From Podaxis mareebaensis (lineage: Eukaryota; Basidiomycota; Agaricomycetes; Agaricales; Agaricaceae): 64,000 nucleotides of DNA. Made by a program: the position numbers and the translations under genes. A model generated the notes under the pieces. It had not been told where the DNA came from and did no database searches. It was given only the letters and a program-made list of their open reading frames with translations. Position 1 is the first letter of the stretch, and each line of letters opens with the position of its first letter. The stretch is from positions 124,001 to 188,000 of the forward strand of contig JAEUWP010000103.1 of NCBI GenBank assembly GCA_018524725.1. Reading direction: 5' to 3'. Of this stretch, positions 22,058 to 35,300 are shown piece after piece.

Positions 22058-23480
22058 ATGGCCAGTCTCCCACCATACCTCATTGCATACGACATCTTGT
22101 CGTTTGCGTCAGCCCTTGTTATCGCACTCACTATCCTGACCGTTGTCTGTTCCAAGCAACTAGAGAGAGGGAAAGGGTGGTTTGGAATGATGTTCTATTG
22201 GCTGATTTACTCCCTTTCCTATGGTCTGTTGGTCGGAAAGCAAACGGGAACCGAGCCTAGTTTTGGCCACTGCTTCGTACAGACCATGTTCATCTATGCA
22301 GCCCCTCCGCTGTGAGTTATTATTCACTCATCCGTTCCACCGGCCACTAATTGCTGGTTTCAGAGTCGCAGTGGGCACTTTATGTTTCTACCTCGACGTA
22401 AGTGAGTGAGGGTCAAAAAAGGTGAGGGCTAATCTCATGTCCACAGTTCTATCTCGGGAGCTGCTGGGACCCCACTCGCCGCCGCTCGCTGAGACCAAGA
22501 ATTGCATATTTGGTAAAAGAATTTTTCAGCCCCTTAACCATCAATCCTCAACACCTAAACCTGTAGATTCTTGCTGTTCCTTGGATAGTTCACCTCTTGA
22601 TTGACATTGAAGTAGTGGTTGTGAGTGCATTTGTTTCGCCGTGCTCGTTCCTGGTGCTGATTCTCTTGGCTTCAGTTGGCTCTCAGGAGTAAAGCTGACC
22701 CAATCGTGGAGAAGATTGAGTCCAACTTGTATTGCCATCTTCAGGATAATACTTTCCCGTGTGTAAGCCTCATCGTTTGCCACCGCTAAGTCACTGACCA
22801 TCCTATATAGGGGCTTGCTAAATGCGGCTATCGTCGTTCTCTCAATGGTTCTGTTAATACCATTGGAAGGTTCGAAATCCGCGAAACTCTTCTGTTTTCT
22901 TCACTGACCAGGCTACCTCAGTTTGGACTGGCGTTCAGTTATATCGAAGCAGAAGCATACGTGCGGGAGACGACTTCCGACACTATTTAGCAGTCTATTT
23001 ACGGATTGCGGCGTGCACTGCTGTCGCGTCTGCCGCATTTGGGTCCGTAACTTTCGTAAACCTTTAGGACTGGGCTCACCGATGAATGCAGACTCAGTGC
23101 AATCACGCTGGCGGATGTAAAGGCTGACAGTTTAGTACAAGACCTCAGTTTCCCATGTTGTGAGTCTAGCTCAGTCAAGGCAATGGACTTGGGGAAGCCT
23201 GACCCTCTTCTGCAGTGTCCATGGCAGTTTCCCTCATCTTCGCCTCGCAGCAGGTATGATCATCCACGCTCCGTATCACCACAAATATCCAACTTATGCG
23301 CTTCTCCAGGATTTATTGAACGTCTGGTTTTGTCGGAGAACTAGGTCATTAAGTTCAAGCTCCGATTTTATACGCTCCGTCGACCACGTATCACCGGAAG
23401 AACCAAAAACACTTCGATGCAAGTCGACCTTCAACTCAGAGTCCTCCGGGTTTAGCCACCAGTCATTCCATCCTTCATGA
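22058..23480 (+). CDS. Seven-transmembrane receptor-like protein A (basidiomycete family)
   Basis: First exon (22058-22315) holds two to three hydrophobic helices with the family marks WLIYSLSYGLLVGKQ, GHCFVQTMFIYAAPPL. Later exons give RVAVGTLCFYLD, ILAVPWIVHLLIDIEVVV, SNLYCHLQDNTFPV, LLNAAIVVLSMVLLIPLE, then after an intron VWTGVQLYRSRSIRAGDDF, HYLAVYLRIAACTAVASAAF and SLIFASQQDLLNVWFCRR followed by a hydrophilic tail. This order (P-P-L exon end, TM4-TM5, a charged cytosolic loop, YLR helix, then Q-D-hxx-W) is the same in the genes at 24756, 27191 and 59306. The family is common in Agaricomycetes and looks GPCR-like (seven helices, cytosolic tail), but ligand and G-protein coupling are unknown. 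It is the most diverged of the tandem trio. Confidence 0.78.
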
Positions 23481-24193
23481 TTTCGGGGGACACTAAGGAC
23501 ATGTTGCGGGCAATCCCCGTGCTGGCATGATGTATCCATGTTGCTATTCCTAGCGCTAAAACCGTGTAGAAATTGCTATGGGCGTAGGACAATGTATTAG
23601 TATTAATACGATGAATACCGACCGGTGCCCCAAAGCAAGCAGGAACAGTTAATAGGGCACTTTCGACGTATATGTATACGATCTAAATAGCGTTCGCTGT
23701 AGAAACGAGAGACATCGCGTCCTTCGCCTCCCCCTGAACGATTATAGCGAGTATTGTTGGCGGGCAGCGGCAGCTTTGGCAACTTCTATTATCCCTTCTG
23801 ATGTCCCACGACCTGATCGCCTTTGTCAAATTGCCTCGTGGGGGTGGGATTGGCCGTCAAAGTCGCGCTTGTCTCCGAAGCAACGCAATCACCGCAGTTG
23901 GGCAGGAGGGAATAGACTAGCTTTCATTTCATGAAGGAAAGTAGCCGCGTGATAAGCTGGAGCACTACTTATCACACGATTCCTTTCTGAGAGCAATTTC
24001 ATGCTTGAGTACTTGAGCATTTCGGCTCAGTACTCAGTGCTCAGCCTCCAAGCGACGGCTTTGATCATTAACATTGATCAGGGACACAATCATCATCAGC
24101 TGTCGCGGTACTTGTTGGCTGACACGACACCTTGTGTGATTTAGGCGGCCTGGGATAGACGCCCCCTGACGAGTGGTCGATGGTTGAAACGTT

Positions 24194-24475
24194 GATACTA
24201 TTGATGGCCCGTACCTCGAACGAACATTTGTATCTTGCCTCATACTCCATAAAAGTTCTTGAAGCTCTATATGTTACACCTTCCAACCATTTTGTGTATT
24301 ATGCGATTATTTATCTAAGAAGACTTTGAGCGGATGAGGAAAGCGACTGCAGGCTCAAAGTCACTCTTTGTCACGTTTGCTGAGCACGCCCCGTCAAATG
24401 AGCTGGTGGGAATGTTGTGACTGATGTGACATCCGAGGTTTGGACCCATCCGAGGTACGGGCCACCAATAGTATC
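24194..24475. repeat. Imperfect 25-bp inverted repeat
   Basis: Bases 24194-24218 and the reverse complement of 24451-24475 agree at 24 of 25 positions (core atggcccgtacctcg; one A/G difference). The arms are 232 bases apart, in the region upstream of the second 7TM gene. Flanks do not extend the match. Confidence 0.75.
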
Positions 24476-24755
24476 TCGCCCTTACACTTGGCATCTGGTG
24501 ATCCGTATTGGATCCAGATTAATAATCGATCGTGTAAGTCCGTGTACAGGGAGTGGGAAGCTAAATGCCTTAAGTATGCTATATCTTGGCGTACGCTTGG
24601 CTCCCTTTTAGGCGTAGCTCTTGTCGCTGATACCGTTCACGGCTTAGAGGCTAGACCGCCTTTGAATCTGGTCTTTTCCGACGTTCATTAAGCTTTCCCC
24701 TCCTTTCCTTACCGTCTAACAGACCCTGACTCTACTCCTCCAACCTACCTCTACC

Positions 24756-26384
24756 ATGCCATCCCGTCATGCCCTCGTCGTCCTCTTTGATGTGACCGTG
24801 TTAGTGGCCGTGATCCTGTTTCTCTGCACACTACTTCCAGCAATATCGTCCAAAAACGTTCAAAGGAGCATTGGATGGTACAGCCTGATGACAGCATGGC
24901 TAGTCTACTCCCTGAGCTATGGACTATTGGTTGGACGACAGGAAGGACCCGACGAACCACCGTTTAGCTTGTGTCTATTCCAGACTTTGTTAGTGTACGC
25001 CGTCCCCCCACTGTGAGACTATCATTGCCACTCTCGTTATCTGGCGCTCACGTACACGTGTTTCAAGAGTTGCTACTAGCATGGTTTGCTATTATATCGA
25101 AGTAGGCAGCTTCATCTCGCGGGTCCCTGGGGGGCGTACTTACTGAGCTATCCCCTCCACAAGTTCTACCTTATAATATCCGGCCTGAAGTCTGGCAATC
25201 CAAGTCAACCCAGCTTTCTAAGGACATTTTGGGTAAATTTAGAACAATTGGTTCGTCGTGCCGTTGATCGATTCTTTGGTTTTCTCCAGCTGGTTATCAC
25301 CCCATGGTTGGTATTTTTGATGATCATTTTAGAGGTCCTTATGGTACGCCCGATCATCCATGACCCCTAAAAGTTTACTCTCATCAGGTTAGTTTGTTCT
25401 TCCTGGAAAACGCTTCCATCTCGTGGAGCGGGCCGAAAATAACTTCTACTGTCACCTTGGAATTAACACCCCGTGAGTGTTTGCCCGTCTAGACCGCCTG
25501 AAGATATCTCATGGCTACATGGCGCCTACAGGAGTCATGTTAGCGCTGCGGTAGTTATTTGTGGTATGGTCGTTTTGATTCCTTTGGAAGGTATCTAGGA
25601 GCCTTGTTCAAAGCTAAGTTCTTGCATTGACTTCTCCCCCCGGCCCAGTCTGGACTGGTTCTGTGATGTATCGAAACTGGGAGGTTTTCAAACGCCTCAG
25701 GCGAGCAGATCGCCGAATTTACCTTACAGTATATCTCCGGTTAATACTCTGCACCCTGGCTGCTGTGATAGCTTTCACGTACGTAATGAATATCCTCAGT
25801 GACGTTAGTATGTTGGCTGTGAAACTGAAATCGCTTTCAGGTTCTCTATGTTGGCATTTGTATTCCCTGCTCCCGATGCAACAAGCCTCGTTTACCCCAC
25901 TTGTATGCTCCCCACGCTTGGGTACTCGTGAAGGAATGCTGATATATCACCATCAGTACCTATCTTCATAGCATTTGCCTTCGGCACACAAAAGGTGTGC
26001 AATACCTCAACCTCGTCTACTGGCGGGTCCTTGACGGAACTCTATCATCAGGATCTTCTTCGAGTATGGCTATTTTGGCGGGCCCCTCAACCATATTGTT
26101 CAATGGTGTTCAACAACGGCACGATCATGACGACTAACATCTACACATCATGCGGCGTAGTCAACACAGGTTTATCAACGGAGACACAGCCGCAACAGCT
26201 TAAACCAAGCTCTGCTGCAGGCTTGCCCAGCGGCGGGTTGATAGTTCCGGAGACACCAGCTTCCACCTCGTCGACCTCAATGAATGTAAAGCCAGAGTTA
26301 GGCACATATTCCAATCCCTTGTCTCCCACTACAGTCCACCTTGGGTCCTCCCAAAAGACGGGGAATTTTGGTCTGGATGCATAG
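24756..26384 (+). CDS. Seven-transmembrane receptor-like protein B
   Basis: Exon 1 gives LVAVILFLCTLLPAISS, MTAWLVYSLSYGLLVGRQ and LCLFQTLLVYAVPPL. Later exons give VITPWLVFLMIILEVLM, VSLFFLENASISWSGPK, VVICGMVVLIPLE, VWTGSVMYRNWEVFKRLRRA, TVYLRLILCTLAAVIAFT, SMLAFVFPAPDATSLVYPT and PIFIAFAFGTQK joined to DLLRVWLFWRAP. The roughly 90-residue cytosolic tail is Ser/Thr-rich and ends GNFGLDA. About eight introns. Very similar to the gene at 27191 in exon layout and sequence, so the two are a recent tandem duplicate. Plasma membrane receptor-like role is inferred from topology only. Confidence 0.83.
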
Positions 26385-27190
26385 TAGGGATGGAATCAAG
26401 CCGGGTGACGGATGAAGATCATCATTCTCAGTGACATGATCGCTCGCAAGCATCATGACGACTTACCTGCTTCAACCCAGATCCTCTGTGCTGTTCGGAC
26501 TATAATCTCTCTAACGAACTAACGTGTAACAAAATCTTTTGTATATCTCACTTTACCAGAACGACTGCCTCAACCGATACTCATTGTTGTAGATTAAAAC
26601 TACCTACTATTTTTAGCACACGGACTTTCTTCGGCTTTCGTCCACCCTTCTTGGCTTTCGAACGCGCTACCTATATAGGTAGCTGATTTCGGTCTAAGGC
26701 TTGGCTGTTGTTTACCACCCCTCCAACCTTCCTGTAGGCAATGTACTGATGATCCAACCGTCTGCATGTATTTTTGTCATTAAATATCTCCCACCCCAAT
26801 CCTCAGGAATATCAAACCTCGGCAGCATTGTTTACTTCTGCACCAAACCACATACGCCTGTGGCATTCCACGTGAGATGGTGACCATCACCAGCGAACAT
26901 AGTTCTTTGACTCATCACTAAAAGTAGTGCATATCTCAAGAGCATTGTGCGAAAATATGCTTCTTTCCCAGTCTCTGTCATGATAACCAGTGATACGGCA
27001 TCTTTGCGTGAACCCGTCTCTAAAAACTGAAATCCTGGACAAAGTTAGGTCGGCTTTAAAGCCGGCCTAAGTCTGACTTTCCAGTTCCCTACCACTTCCT
27101 GAGGGCCTCAGGCTGGCTCCCAATTCTTGACCTCCCTCCGTTATTCACATTCTCTCTACTAAGCCCACTACCTTTTTTTCATACTGTACA
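26385..27190. other. Intergenic between 7TM genes B and C
   Basis: About 800 bases with no coding frame of note. The last 80 bases before the ATG at 27191 are pyrimidine-rich. Confidence 0.4.
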
Positions 27191-28815
27191 ATGTCATCCA
27201 ATGCCGTATCACCCCGTGGCCACAAGCTCATTGTCATCTTCGATGTTTTCGTTCTTTTGGGCTTAATTTTATTTCTATGCACTTTACTTCCGGCGATATT
27301 CTCCAGAGCTGTTCAGCGAAGCGTGGCCTGGTATAGCCTTATGACTGCCTGGGTGGTTTATTCTGTTAGTTATGGGCTTTTGATTGGGCGGCAGGAGGGT
27401 CCAGAGCCACCACTTGGCCTGTGTCTGACCCAGACTTTGTTGATATATGCTGTTCCTGCACTGTAAGTCTGACATTTTTCTGGCTATGGAGGCAATGGCA
27501 CCCACGCGCATAAAACCATGCACCGAAGAGCTGCAACAGGAATGTTATGCTACTATATCGAGGTAAGTTGTCCCATGAGCACATCGTTTGAACACCCCAG
27601 ACGTTCATGGATAGTTCTTCCTCGTAATCTTCAGTTTTAGATCTGGAAAACCGGTGCAGCCGAGTTCTGCCCGTGTGTTCTGGGTATGATCCAAGCAGTG
27701 ACTTTTCTCCAATCCACTTATTACCCACCCAATGCAGCTCGTCGTAACTCCATGGCTTGTTTTCTTGGCAGTAATCGTCGAAGTTATATTAGTGCGTTCT
27801 CGACCCCTATGGCGACAAATTGAATTCTGATCTAATGATTGCATTAGCTCGTTTACCCCGGAGGTCGTCTTCCACTCGTAGAGCGTGCCGTGACGGGATT
27901 TTATTGTCACCTTGGTGACGGTCTACCGTCAGTGATTCTCCATCACACCTCCTATCACCACTTCCCCCTAAATGACACTGATGTGTCTTAGGAACCAAGT
28001 TAGTGCCTCGATTGTGTGTCTTTGCATGGCCATTCTCCTTCCTTTAGAAGGTACGTGATTAACAGCGGGGAGCCTGAGCACATCAGCTGACATTTTGTGG
28101 TACTCACGCCTGTTGGATCGTGCCAAATCCAGGTTATACTGGATTTTTGATGTTCAGGAATTGGGATTCGTTTAAAACCCTCAGCAAAACCGATCGCCAG
28201 ATTTTCGTGACGGTGTATCTACGCCTCATATTATGCACCCTAGCGGCTATCCTCGCATTTACGTACGCCCCCGAGCCTGTTTCAACGCTGGACTATAGCT
28301 GAATCCTGATAGACTTTCCATGTTGGCACTTGCGCCAGGATCCCCTGATGCTCCAACGCTTGTCTACCCAACCCGTCAGTATTAACTTGACATATGATGT
28401 GCATATCTATGTTACCGAAAACTGATTTTCTTGCCGGTGTCTTGACAGTGCCCATTTTTATCGCGTTCGCATTTGGCACTCAAAAGGTAAGCAAGGTGAC
28501 AAACCCCATTGGATGGGAAACAGTTAATACTCTCTCTTTGTTACTGTGTGTCAGGATCTTCTCAGGGCTTGGTTGTTTTGGCGTGCACCAAAACCATATG
28601 GCTCACTCATATTCAACAACGGAACGGGTAGAGGCACGGGCGTTGTATTTACCAGCCATATTCAGACCTCCATTGGTGTTACCAGCACCTTTCCCTCTGG
28701 AGTCACCGAAACTCATCGGCATCAGCAGCAGGAGAAAATTAAACGCGAAACAACGGTTGAGCAGCACTCCGTTGTCGAGATGAAAAATTCGAGTGCCCAA
28801 GTTGAGGACATTTGA
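27191..28815 (+). CDS. Seven-transmembrane receptor-like protein C
   Basis: Exon 1 gives FDVFVLLGLILFLCTLLPAI, MTAWVVYSVSYGLLIGRQEG and LCLTQTLLIYAVPAL. Later exons include FRNWDSFKTLSKTDRQIF, TVYLRLILCTLAAILAFT, SMLALAPGSPDAPTLVYPT, PIFIAFAFGTQK and DLLRAWLFWRAPKPYGSLIF. The tail ends SVVEMKNSSAQVEDI at 28815. Gene order, strand, intron positions and tail entry (FWRAPxPYxSxxFNNGT) match the upstream gene B closely. Introns number about eight. The tails of B and C differ strongly after FNNGT, which suggests the cytosolic part evolves faster than the membrane core. Confidence 0.83.
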
Positions 28816-29372
28816 CTGGACTTTGGCATCTTTCGGACTAGGCCCGTGCGCACAGGACTTAAAGCTTTATGAATCCGGTATGTATTTAATAGGAGGCTTC
28901 TGTCGTGGATCCCCAGAGCTGTAACATTAGGTATAAACTTTGTAAGAGACACTATTTGTACAACGACTGTTGAGTACTGAGTAGCGAACTGCATGTAACA
29001 ATATACACTGGTTATCTTATATTCGTCCTCCTCGGGCAACCTCTTCATCACTCCTAACAAGATCAAGAACTTCGGATGAATAGATATTCTGTCTCTAGTA
29101 AAAATATTACAGCAAAAGGGACATGCTAACATAAAATCTCGTAGCACACAAATCGTAAAGTCATAATCTACCAGAATATATGAAGAGGACGAGGAGATCG
29201 CTAGGGGGTTGAAACATACAGAGCGAGAAGAGAACAAGCGACGGAGTAGAGAAGTAATCAAAAGGTCACAGTTAACGCAGGCACTTCATGCTTGATGTAA
29301 TGTATGATGCGCAGCAGCTTGGGCAGACGGAAGAAGGGTATACGAATGGCTTTGGCACATGCTATAGGCACA
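28816..29372. other. Convergent intergenic region
   Basis: Lies between the 3' ends of 7TM gene C and the first MFS gene. A minus-strand frame (28722-29261) runs antisense into the 7TM gene and shows no protein-like motif; it is taken as chance. Confidence 0.4.
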
Positions 29373-31821
29373 TCACCGTGAACCAACGACCTCCGCACCA
29401 CCCGTCGCCGTCCTTGGTGGGGACCCGCCGACACCGTCATACTTGTATCCACTCCCGCTCGCGGCTCCTCTGCCCTGTTCTGCTTTTGTTGCCGTTGAAT
29501 GCATAGGGGACCCGGACTGAGCGCCATCAACATCAACAACAACGTCAAGATCGGAGTAATTTGAACTAGCAGCGGCCTCCATGTCAGCAGAGTCACGATC
29601 GGCAGTGACGGGGCTGGTGGCGGAATAAGGCGTGATTGCTGAAGGCCATACTCCGACTAAGAGTGCCACAATTGTGAACAGGAAACACGCTGCTAAGACG
29701 AAAATAGCTTGTGGGAATGATGCGACTGTCGCACCATAGGTTGTTGCGTAGATCGTTGGCTGTGCGTAGGCAGGAGCGAGACGTCAGCATGATAGATGAT
29801 GGTGATGAAATGGAAGACGGAGAACTGACAGAGATGATATGGGCGATGGAGTTTAACACACCCATCGCGCCGAATAACGCTCCAACTTCGTCCGAGTAAC
29901 CGAGCGCATGTAGACATATTGCACCAAGGGAGTGCAATGCCGGATTGCCTCCGCTCGTAAACGATGATAGGCATGAGAGAACAACAAACATGGGTTGGGA
30001 TTTGTTGGAGATGGCAGCGACGAGAGCATCGGCTAGCCCATCGACAAATAGGGATGCTTGTGCGAGGTACTTGTCGAATATGAGTTCAGCTGCAACGTCT
30101 GATGGTGAAGGTTGCGTTCCCGGAGGGGATGTGGGTTTAGGCTTGAGGTAGGATATTATGACTGTTCGGGTAACGTCAGTTTCGTGAACAGGAGCACGGG
30201 GATGGGGGTGAACTTGCTCGGTAAGACAACTAATAAGTTTAGTGCTCTGGAGATCCATAAGGTTGACATGTAGTATCCGAGCTAGCCAAATATATATCAG
30301 CGCCCAGTCGCCAATTTAGCTTCCGGGAATTCACCTGAGCTGTGGTCCACGAGTACACGTGTTGTGCATAAAGGTACTTAGCAGAGTAGATTCCCTGATC
30401 GTCGTTGAGTAGGGTCACGAATCACGGGGAAGGTATTGTTGTGGTATCCTGCATGCGAGGAAGGTGTACTCACAATTGAAACGCAATAAATGAAGAAGCT
30501 CAACCCCACTAAGGTCATATTCCAACTCCTTCTACTTGTTCCTCGTACCCGCTTGGGCACGAAAATGGTCATTGGAGATAACAAGGCGGAAATGAATTTG
30601 CTCAATAAGCGACGTGCGGCCTGAATCGGCGAGGTTTTGAGTTCCATGAATTCTCCAACGTAAGAATCACCCGCATGATTGGAGGGGAACCGTGACTCGG
30701 GACAAATGAAAAGCAAATAGAGTATTGTGCAGATAAGGAGGGCGATGCTGCAAAAGAAGAAGGAATCGCTGTAGCCAGTCTTGGGCAAGAAAAGGCCTCC
30801 AAACTAGAGCGATTGAGTGGAGGCATCGGGTGGGAGATTGGGACGACGTACCCAAGGACCTAGGGAGAGACCGACGAAAACAATGCCTTGAATAGTAGAG
30901 AAGATTTTTGACCTAGTCGACGTGAATATAACAGAAGAGTGATAGACTTGGCACAGACCTTGATCCATGTCTGGTGCAATCCGAAACGTAACTAAAAGGG
31001 GATCATCAGTTGAAGGGTTATCCGGGGAAACCACGAAGCATATACGCGTGAACAACGCCATTGAAGGTTGAAATACCACCAACAAATCCCTCTATGATTG
31101 GACCAGCGAGAATCAGCCGCTCAGCATGGCGGCCAAAGAATGAATGCGGGCGCATGACAAGGACAAATACAGCCTCCCTGTCAATAAGTATGAGCTGGAT
31201 CGAGGGTTACAGAGTATGATAGACGGACATGGCGAGGGCCCCCGAGATGAAGATAAGCAGAATGGGTTTACGTCCGTGGGCGTCGCCGAGGCGACTCCAG
31301 AAGCCGGTCGAGATGGCGCTAAGGACGCTCATAAGAGTTACGACAGCTGAATGGGGACAGGGTTGATGAGCTGACGCATTCATGGTGAGACACAAGGCAC
31401 CGACCTGCCTGTATTTTTGCTGCCCGCGCTTGCACGTCTGAACCTCCGCAGTCTGTTGAGTCAGCCAAACCGACTATGCCGGTCGGGTTGCTGCTGAGTG
31501 CTCGACACGCGATGGCCTTGTAGACCTGGATCCTTGGCGACATAGTTATACCGCGCTGCATACGAAAAGATGAGCGTGTTTCATATCGAGGTGGTACGAA
31601 TGAGACTTGCCGACATGGAGAAAATGAGGACTACGGGGAGTAGCCTGGTGGCGGACGGGGTGAGACGAAGTGGCGCGGGGTGAGGAGGCTGCGTACCAGA
31701 AGGGATGGGCCGTCCATCGCGAATAGGCTTGAGGAGGACGTTGTGGACGTTGCTGGAGGTTGTTTCCGGGGAGGAGGGAGTCCCCCTCGTCGTCATGGGT
31801 GAGGGGTGTGGTGTGATGCAT
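29373..31821 (-). CDS. Major facilitator superfamily transporter 1
   Basis: Twelve-helix type membrane transporter. The ATG at 31821 opens a hydrophilic N-terminus (MHHTTPLTHDDEGDSLLPGN), then RWTAHPFWY leading to the first helix. A loop with GSDVQARAAKIQ precedes VVTLMSVLSAISTGFWSRLG and GDAHGRKPILLIFISGALAM, the MFS motif A. Further exons give FFFCSIALLICTILYLLFIC then PESRF, a central loop, WNMTLVGLSFFIYCVSI, FVDGLADALVAAISNKSQ, EVGALFGAMGVLNSIAHIIS, and TIYATTYGATVASFPQAIFV. The C-terminal tail is acidic and Ser/Gly-rich, ending AEVVGSR at 29373. Closely parallels the MFS gene at 54562-57279 in layout. Substrate unknown; drug/H+ antiporter-like by family appearance. Confidence 0.82.
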
Positions 31822-32313
31822 TGGCGCGACAGGCAGAGTATGGAAGGCTTATATGCCGCTTATCTGATAAGTGAGAGTGGTTCTCACGGTTTCTATCAGA
31901 TAATTTGGTCCACTCGGATCTCTTCCCTTTCGCCAACTCCTTCCCAGCTGCACTCGCCACAATTGACCCTTGTGAGACCATGCCATGCTATGATAACGTT
32001 GGAGCCGAATTTCCCGTGTCATTTTTCACGGAAATATCAGCGCATGGTCCAGATGCGCTGGCAATGGTGGCCTCGACTCTCTTAGCATCCGGCATTACGG
32101 CTGACGAGAGACTTTGGAGGTGCCTATATGCATGCTCGCTCTTCTTGTCTCCTATCAACTGCGGCAAGAGGGACCTTCACAAGCGGGAGATTGGCTTTTT
32201 AGACGTCGTGGGAACTACATGCCTAAACCACTTCGCTCTGATCAGCCGCTGCTTCTCGGACGACAGACAACAAGACGACTATCAATGTCCTGTCGACCTC
32301 TCCTTCCGCTCTC
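31822..32313. promoter_or_regulatory. Shared divergent promoter of MFS1 and the IMD gene
   Basis: About 490 bases between the start codons at 31821 (minus) and 32314 (plus). Open frames across it are short and unsupported. No distinct TATA box recognised. Confidence 0.35.
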
Positions 32314-35300
32314 ATGAACAATATCCTCTCTTCCGTCACAAGTATCAACAACAACAACACACAACACCAGCAGTCCGTCGTTCTGGCGGAACGCGCAGAT
32401 ATACACAAGTCATGCAAGTCTCTCGAAACCCTCCTCAACATCCTCAACGACTACTGTGAAGCTGCAACCGCTATAGTCGCGCTACAGAAAAAGCTCGCCA
32501 AAGCGTTGCGCGACACTGCTGGCTTAAAAATTACAAATGAAATTGCAGGTATGTTGCGCCGATCACAGAATACAGTCTCTAATACCTTATCTCGTGCCGT
32601 GGTTTTGCTAGGCAACGCGCTCAATGCAAGCGCCAACATATTCGAGGCTCTCGCAGAGGTCGACGCCAAGTTCGTTAAGATCGCTGACAAGGAGTACGAT
32701 GCGATTAGCACAGAGGTGAAGAAGTGGTTCAAGAGACTCGCTGTGCGTTTCCCTCTCTTTCGGTGGATTCCTTCCTTCGGCTAGGAACTATCCACTGACT
32801 ACCCAACTCTTGGTCTTGCGCGCGTCACAGAAAGAGGAGAAGGCGCACGATGAACGTATAGCCAATGCGAACGCCAAAATCAAGCAAGCAGGTTGGTTCT
32901 GTCACTAACTACATTCTTTCCGCCATAATATTGGTGCTCCGTTTTCCATAGGCCTGAACTACGAGAAAAAGTCCAAGAAAAAGGCCATGGATGCCCAAGA
33001 AGAGCATTCGCGATATATTCAACTAATTAGTACGCTGGGTCCAGAGATAACCCAGGAGAAATAGTACGCTACTGTTTTAACAGTTTTCTTTATGCACGAG
33101 AATTGATGCGACTTTAACTAGCAACCACTCCCTCCAAACTACGCAACGACATACAACCACCATATACAGTGTTGCAGCCTGTCTCTCTCGCATCGCGGAT
33201 ACAGAATGGGTCCGCACATGCGAGAGCGTACGAAGATTTGCACCGACGATCGGGCCACTGGCAGAATGGAGGTCCCTATGCGAAGGCGGATGGGTCAAGG
33301 ATATCCCCGGCGACTTGGTCAACCTAGACGAAAAAGTTGAAGACAAACTTGTACTCAACACGATCCAAGAACGAGTGGAGCTAGAAGAGGAAGAAGACAG
33401 AGGCGACCCGAGACAACACCGAAACCATCAAGCCCAACAACAGCAGGGGCAGCAACAACAAGCTTATGAGCGCACCCCACCGCCTCCGAGGTACCGACGT
33501 GTTGACGGTGAACCAACCACACCGGAATACCGATATCAACACCAATTCAACGACACGCCGCGAAATGACAGGGAACCCACGACATCTACATCTACATCAT
33601 ACTCTTCCCAAGCAGCGTCCTCTTCACGAGATTCACCAACCCTCCAACGCCATCCACCAAACTCGCCATACACAAACAATGCGTCCCTTGCTCCTCCTGC
33701 AGTACTAGCATCAACGTCAACACAAGTTTCGGCAACTGCAACATCAATGCCAACGCCCACTACATCCACGCCAATGACTCCCCCCACACCAGACAGAGAT
33801 GACTCAAACACTCACCTCCGTGCCCCTTCTCCCCCTCCACAACGTTCAAATCCTCGATCTCGTGATGAAAGTCCTGCAAGCGATCATGATCGTGGACGTT
33901 TATTCTCTGACCCTGTTACAGGGTCCGTACGTTCACTTTCGGCGTTCCCTGCACCTCCGACGCATTTTCCGTTGCCGCCTCCGAGAACGAGGGATCTTCC
34001 GACCCAGGACCAGAGCCAAAACCGGAGTCAGAACTACATGAACCCTATTAATAGAGAGAGGGAGAACAGGGATGAACAGACGCACGCGGCAAGGGAGCGA
34101 TTGAGTGAGAGTCCGTTACCTATGGAGGCCGATGACGGACTTCGCGTGAGGAATGATACTAGTGGAGGTTTAGTTCCTCCTTCCCATGATGCGCCGTCAT
34201 CGTCGCGAGCCGCTAGAGGTGTCGGTGACTCGCATCCCGAACGTCGGCGATCAAATCCAACCCTCGAAAGTCCTCAACACCAATACTATGATTCTCCTAA
34301 TCAGGCCTCAAGCTCCCCAAACCTGAACATGATCTCTGCTCCTATTCCGAAGACTCCCCCAAGGCTTCCTATTATCCAAGATGAATATGCCGACAGAAAC
34401 GGGACGCAGCGTGCGAAACAGGAAGAATTACAATTGCGAGAGTTTGGCGTGTTGTGTGAGGGAAGCGGTCCAAGTGGTGGTGTTGCTGGGAAAGCTAGGA
34501 CTTTCAGTCACGATGGAGGCGGGTCCGGGGAAAGTCCCGTTGAATTCCCATCTGGCTCTGCTCCTGCCACGAGACAAGGAGGTGGGAGGTTGATGGATAG
34601 AACGGACACAGGAGGTAGTGCAACCGGGAGTATCGTAGCGGCTATGAAGAACCGGTATTCGAACGCTGTACGCATCATGCTTCTCTTTCACTTTTCTGCG
34701 GTTGCTCACTTCAACGTTGGTATTTTCACAGCCCGGCTCTCGTTCCCCACCTCCACGCACTGATCTCCCTCGTCTCCACACGAGCGTCAGCGACTTGGCA
34801 AACCGATATCAATCATCCCAACCGCCCGCCGCCGTACCACTCCCGGCAACACATGACGGTGGGGAGCCGTCGAGAGATCCACAGTCCCCGCGAGTCAAAC
34901 AATCACTTTTGAGACCTATGTCGAAATCCCCTCCGCCCGCTATGAGTCGACACATCTCACTCCCGCCTACACCGGAAAAGATCGAGTTGAGGCAGCATGG
35001 TGGTGTATCCGTATCTTCATCGTCGTTGACGCCAATGGCTTCGCCTCGACCACTTTCATCTTCCGGGACGGCTGATACAAGAGATCCTTCGGAAGGAACA
35101 GAGGATAGAATGCAGTGGCGGCGTATTGAAGAACTTGCTCAGGTGGGGTTCAGAGTGAAGGAGAGAGAGTTGAGGGAAAGAGAACAGGAGATTGCTATGC
35201 GTGAACGCGAATTGGAACGTGATCGCGCGAGGTTATTGGCTCTCCGTGATGGACTCGCGTCGTCCTCGCCCAGTGCTAATAGTTCCGAGCAAGGTGGCCA

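Noticed and set aside
28722..29261. 179-codon minus-strand frame overlapping the 7TM gene C end
   Set aside because: No motif, antisense to a good gene, and composition unlike a real protein.
29258..29596. Alternative C-terminal frame for the first MFS gene
   Set aside because: The frame ending at 29373 continues directly from the last membrane helix (LVGVWPSAITPYSATS), so that one is the real end.
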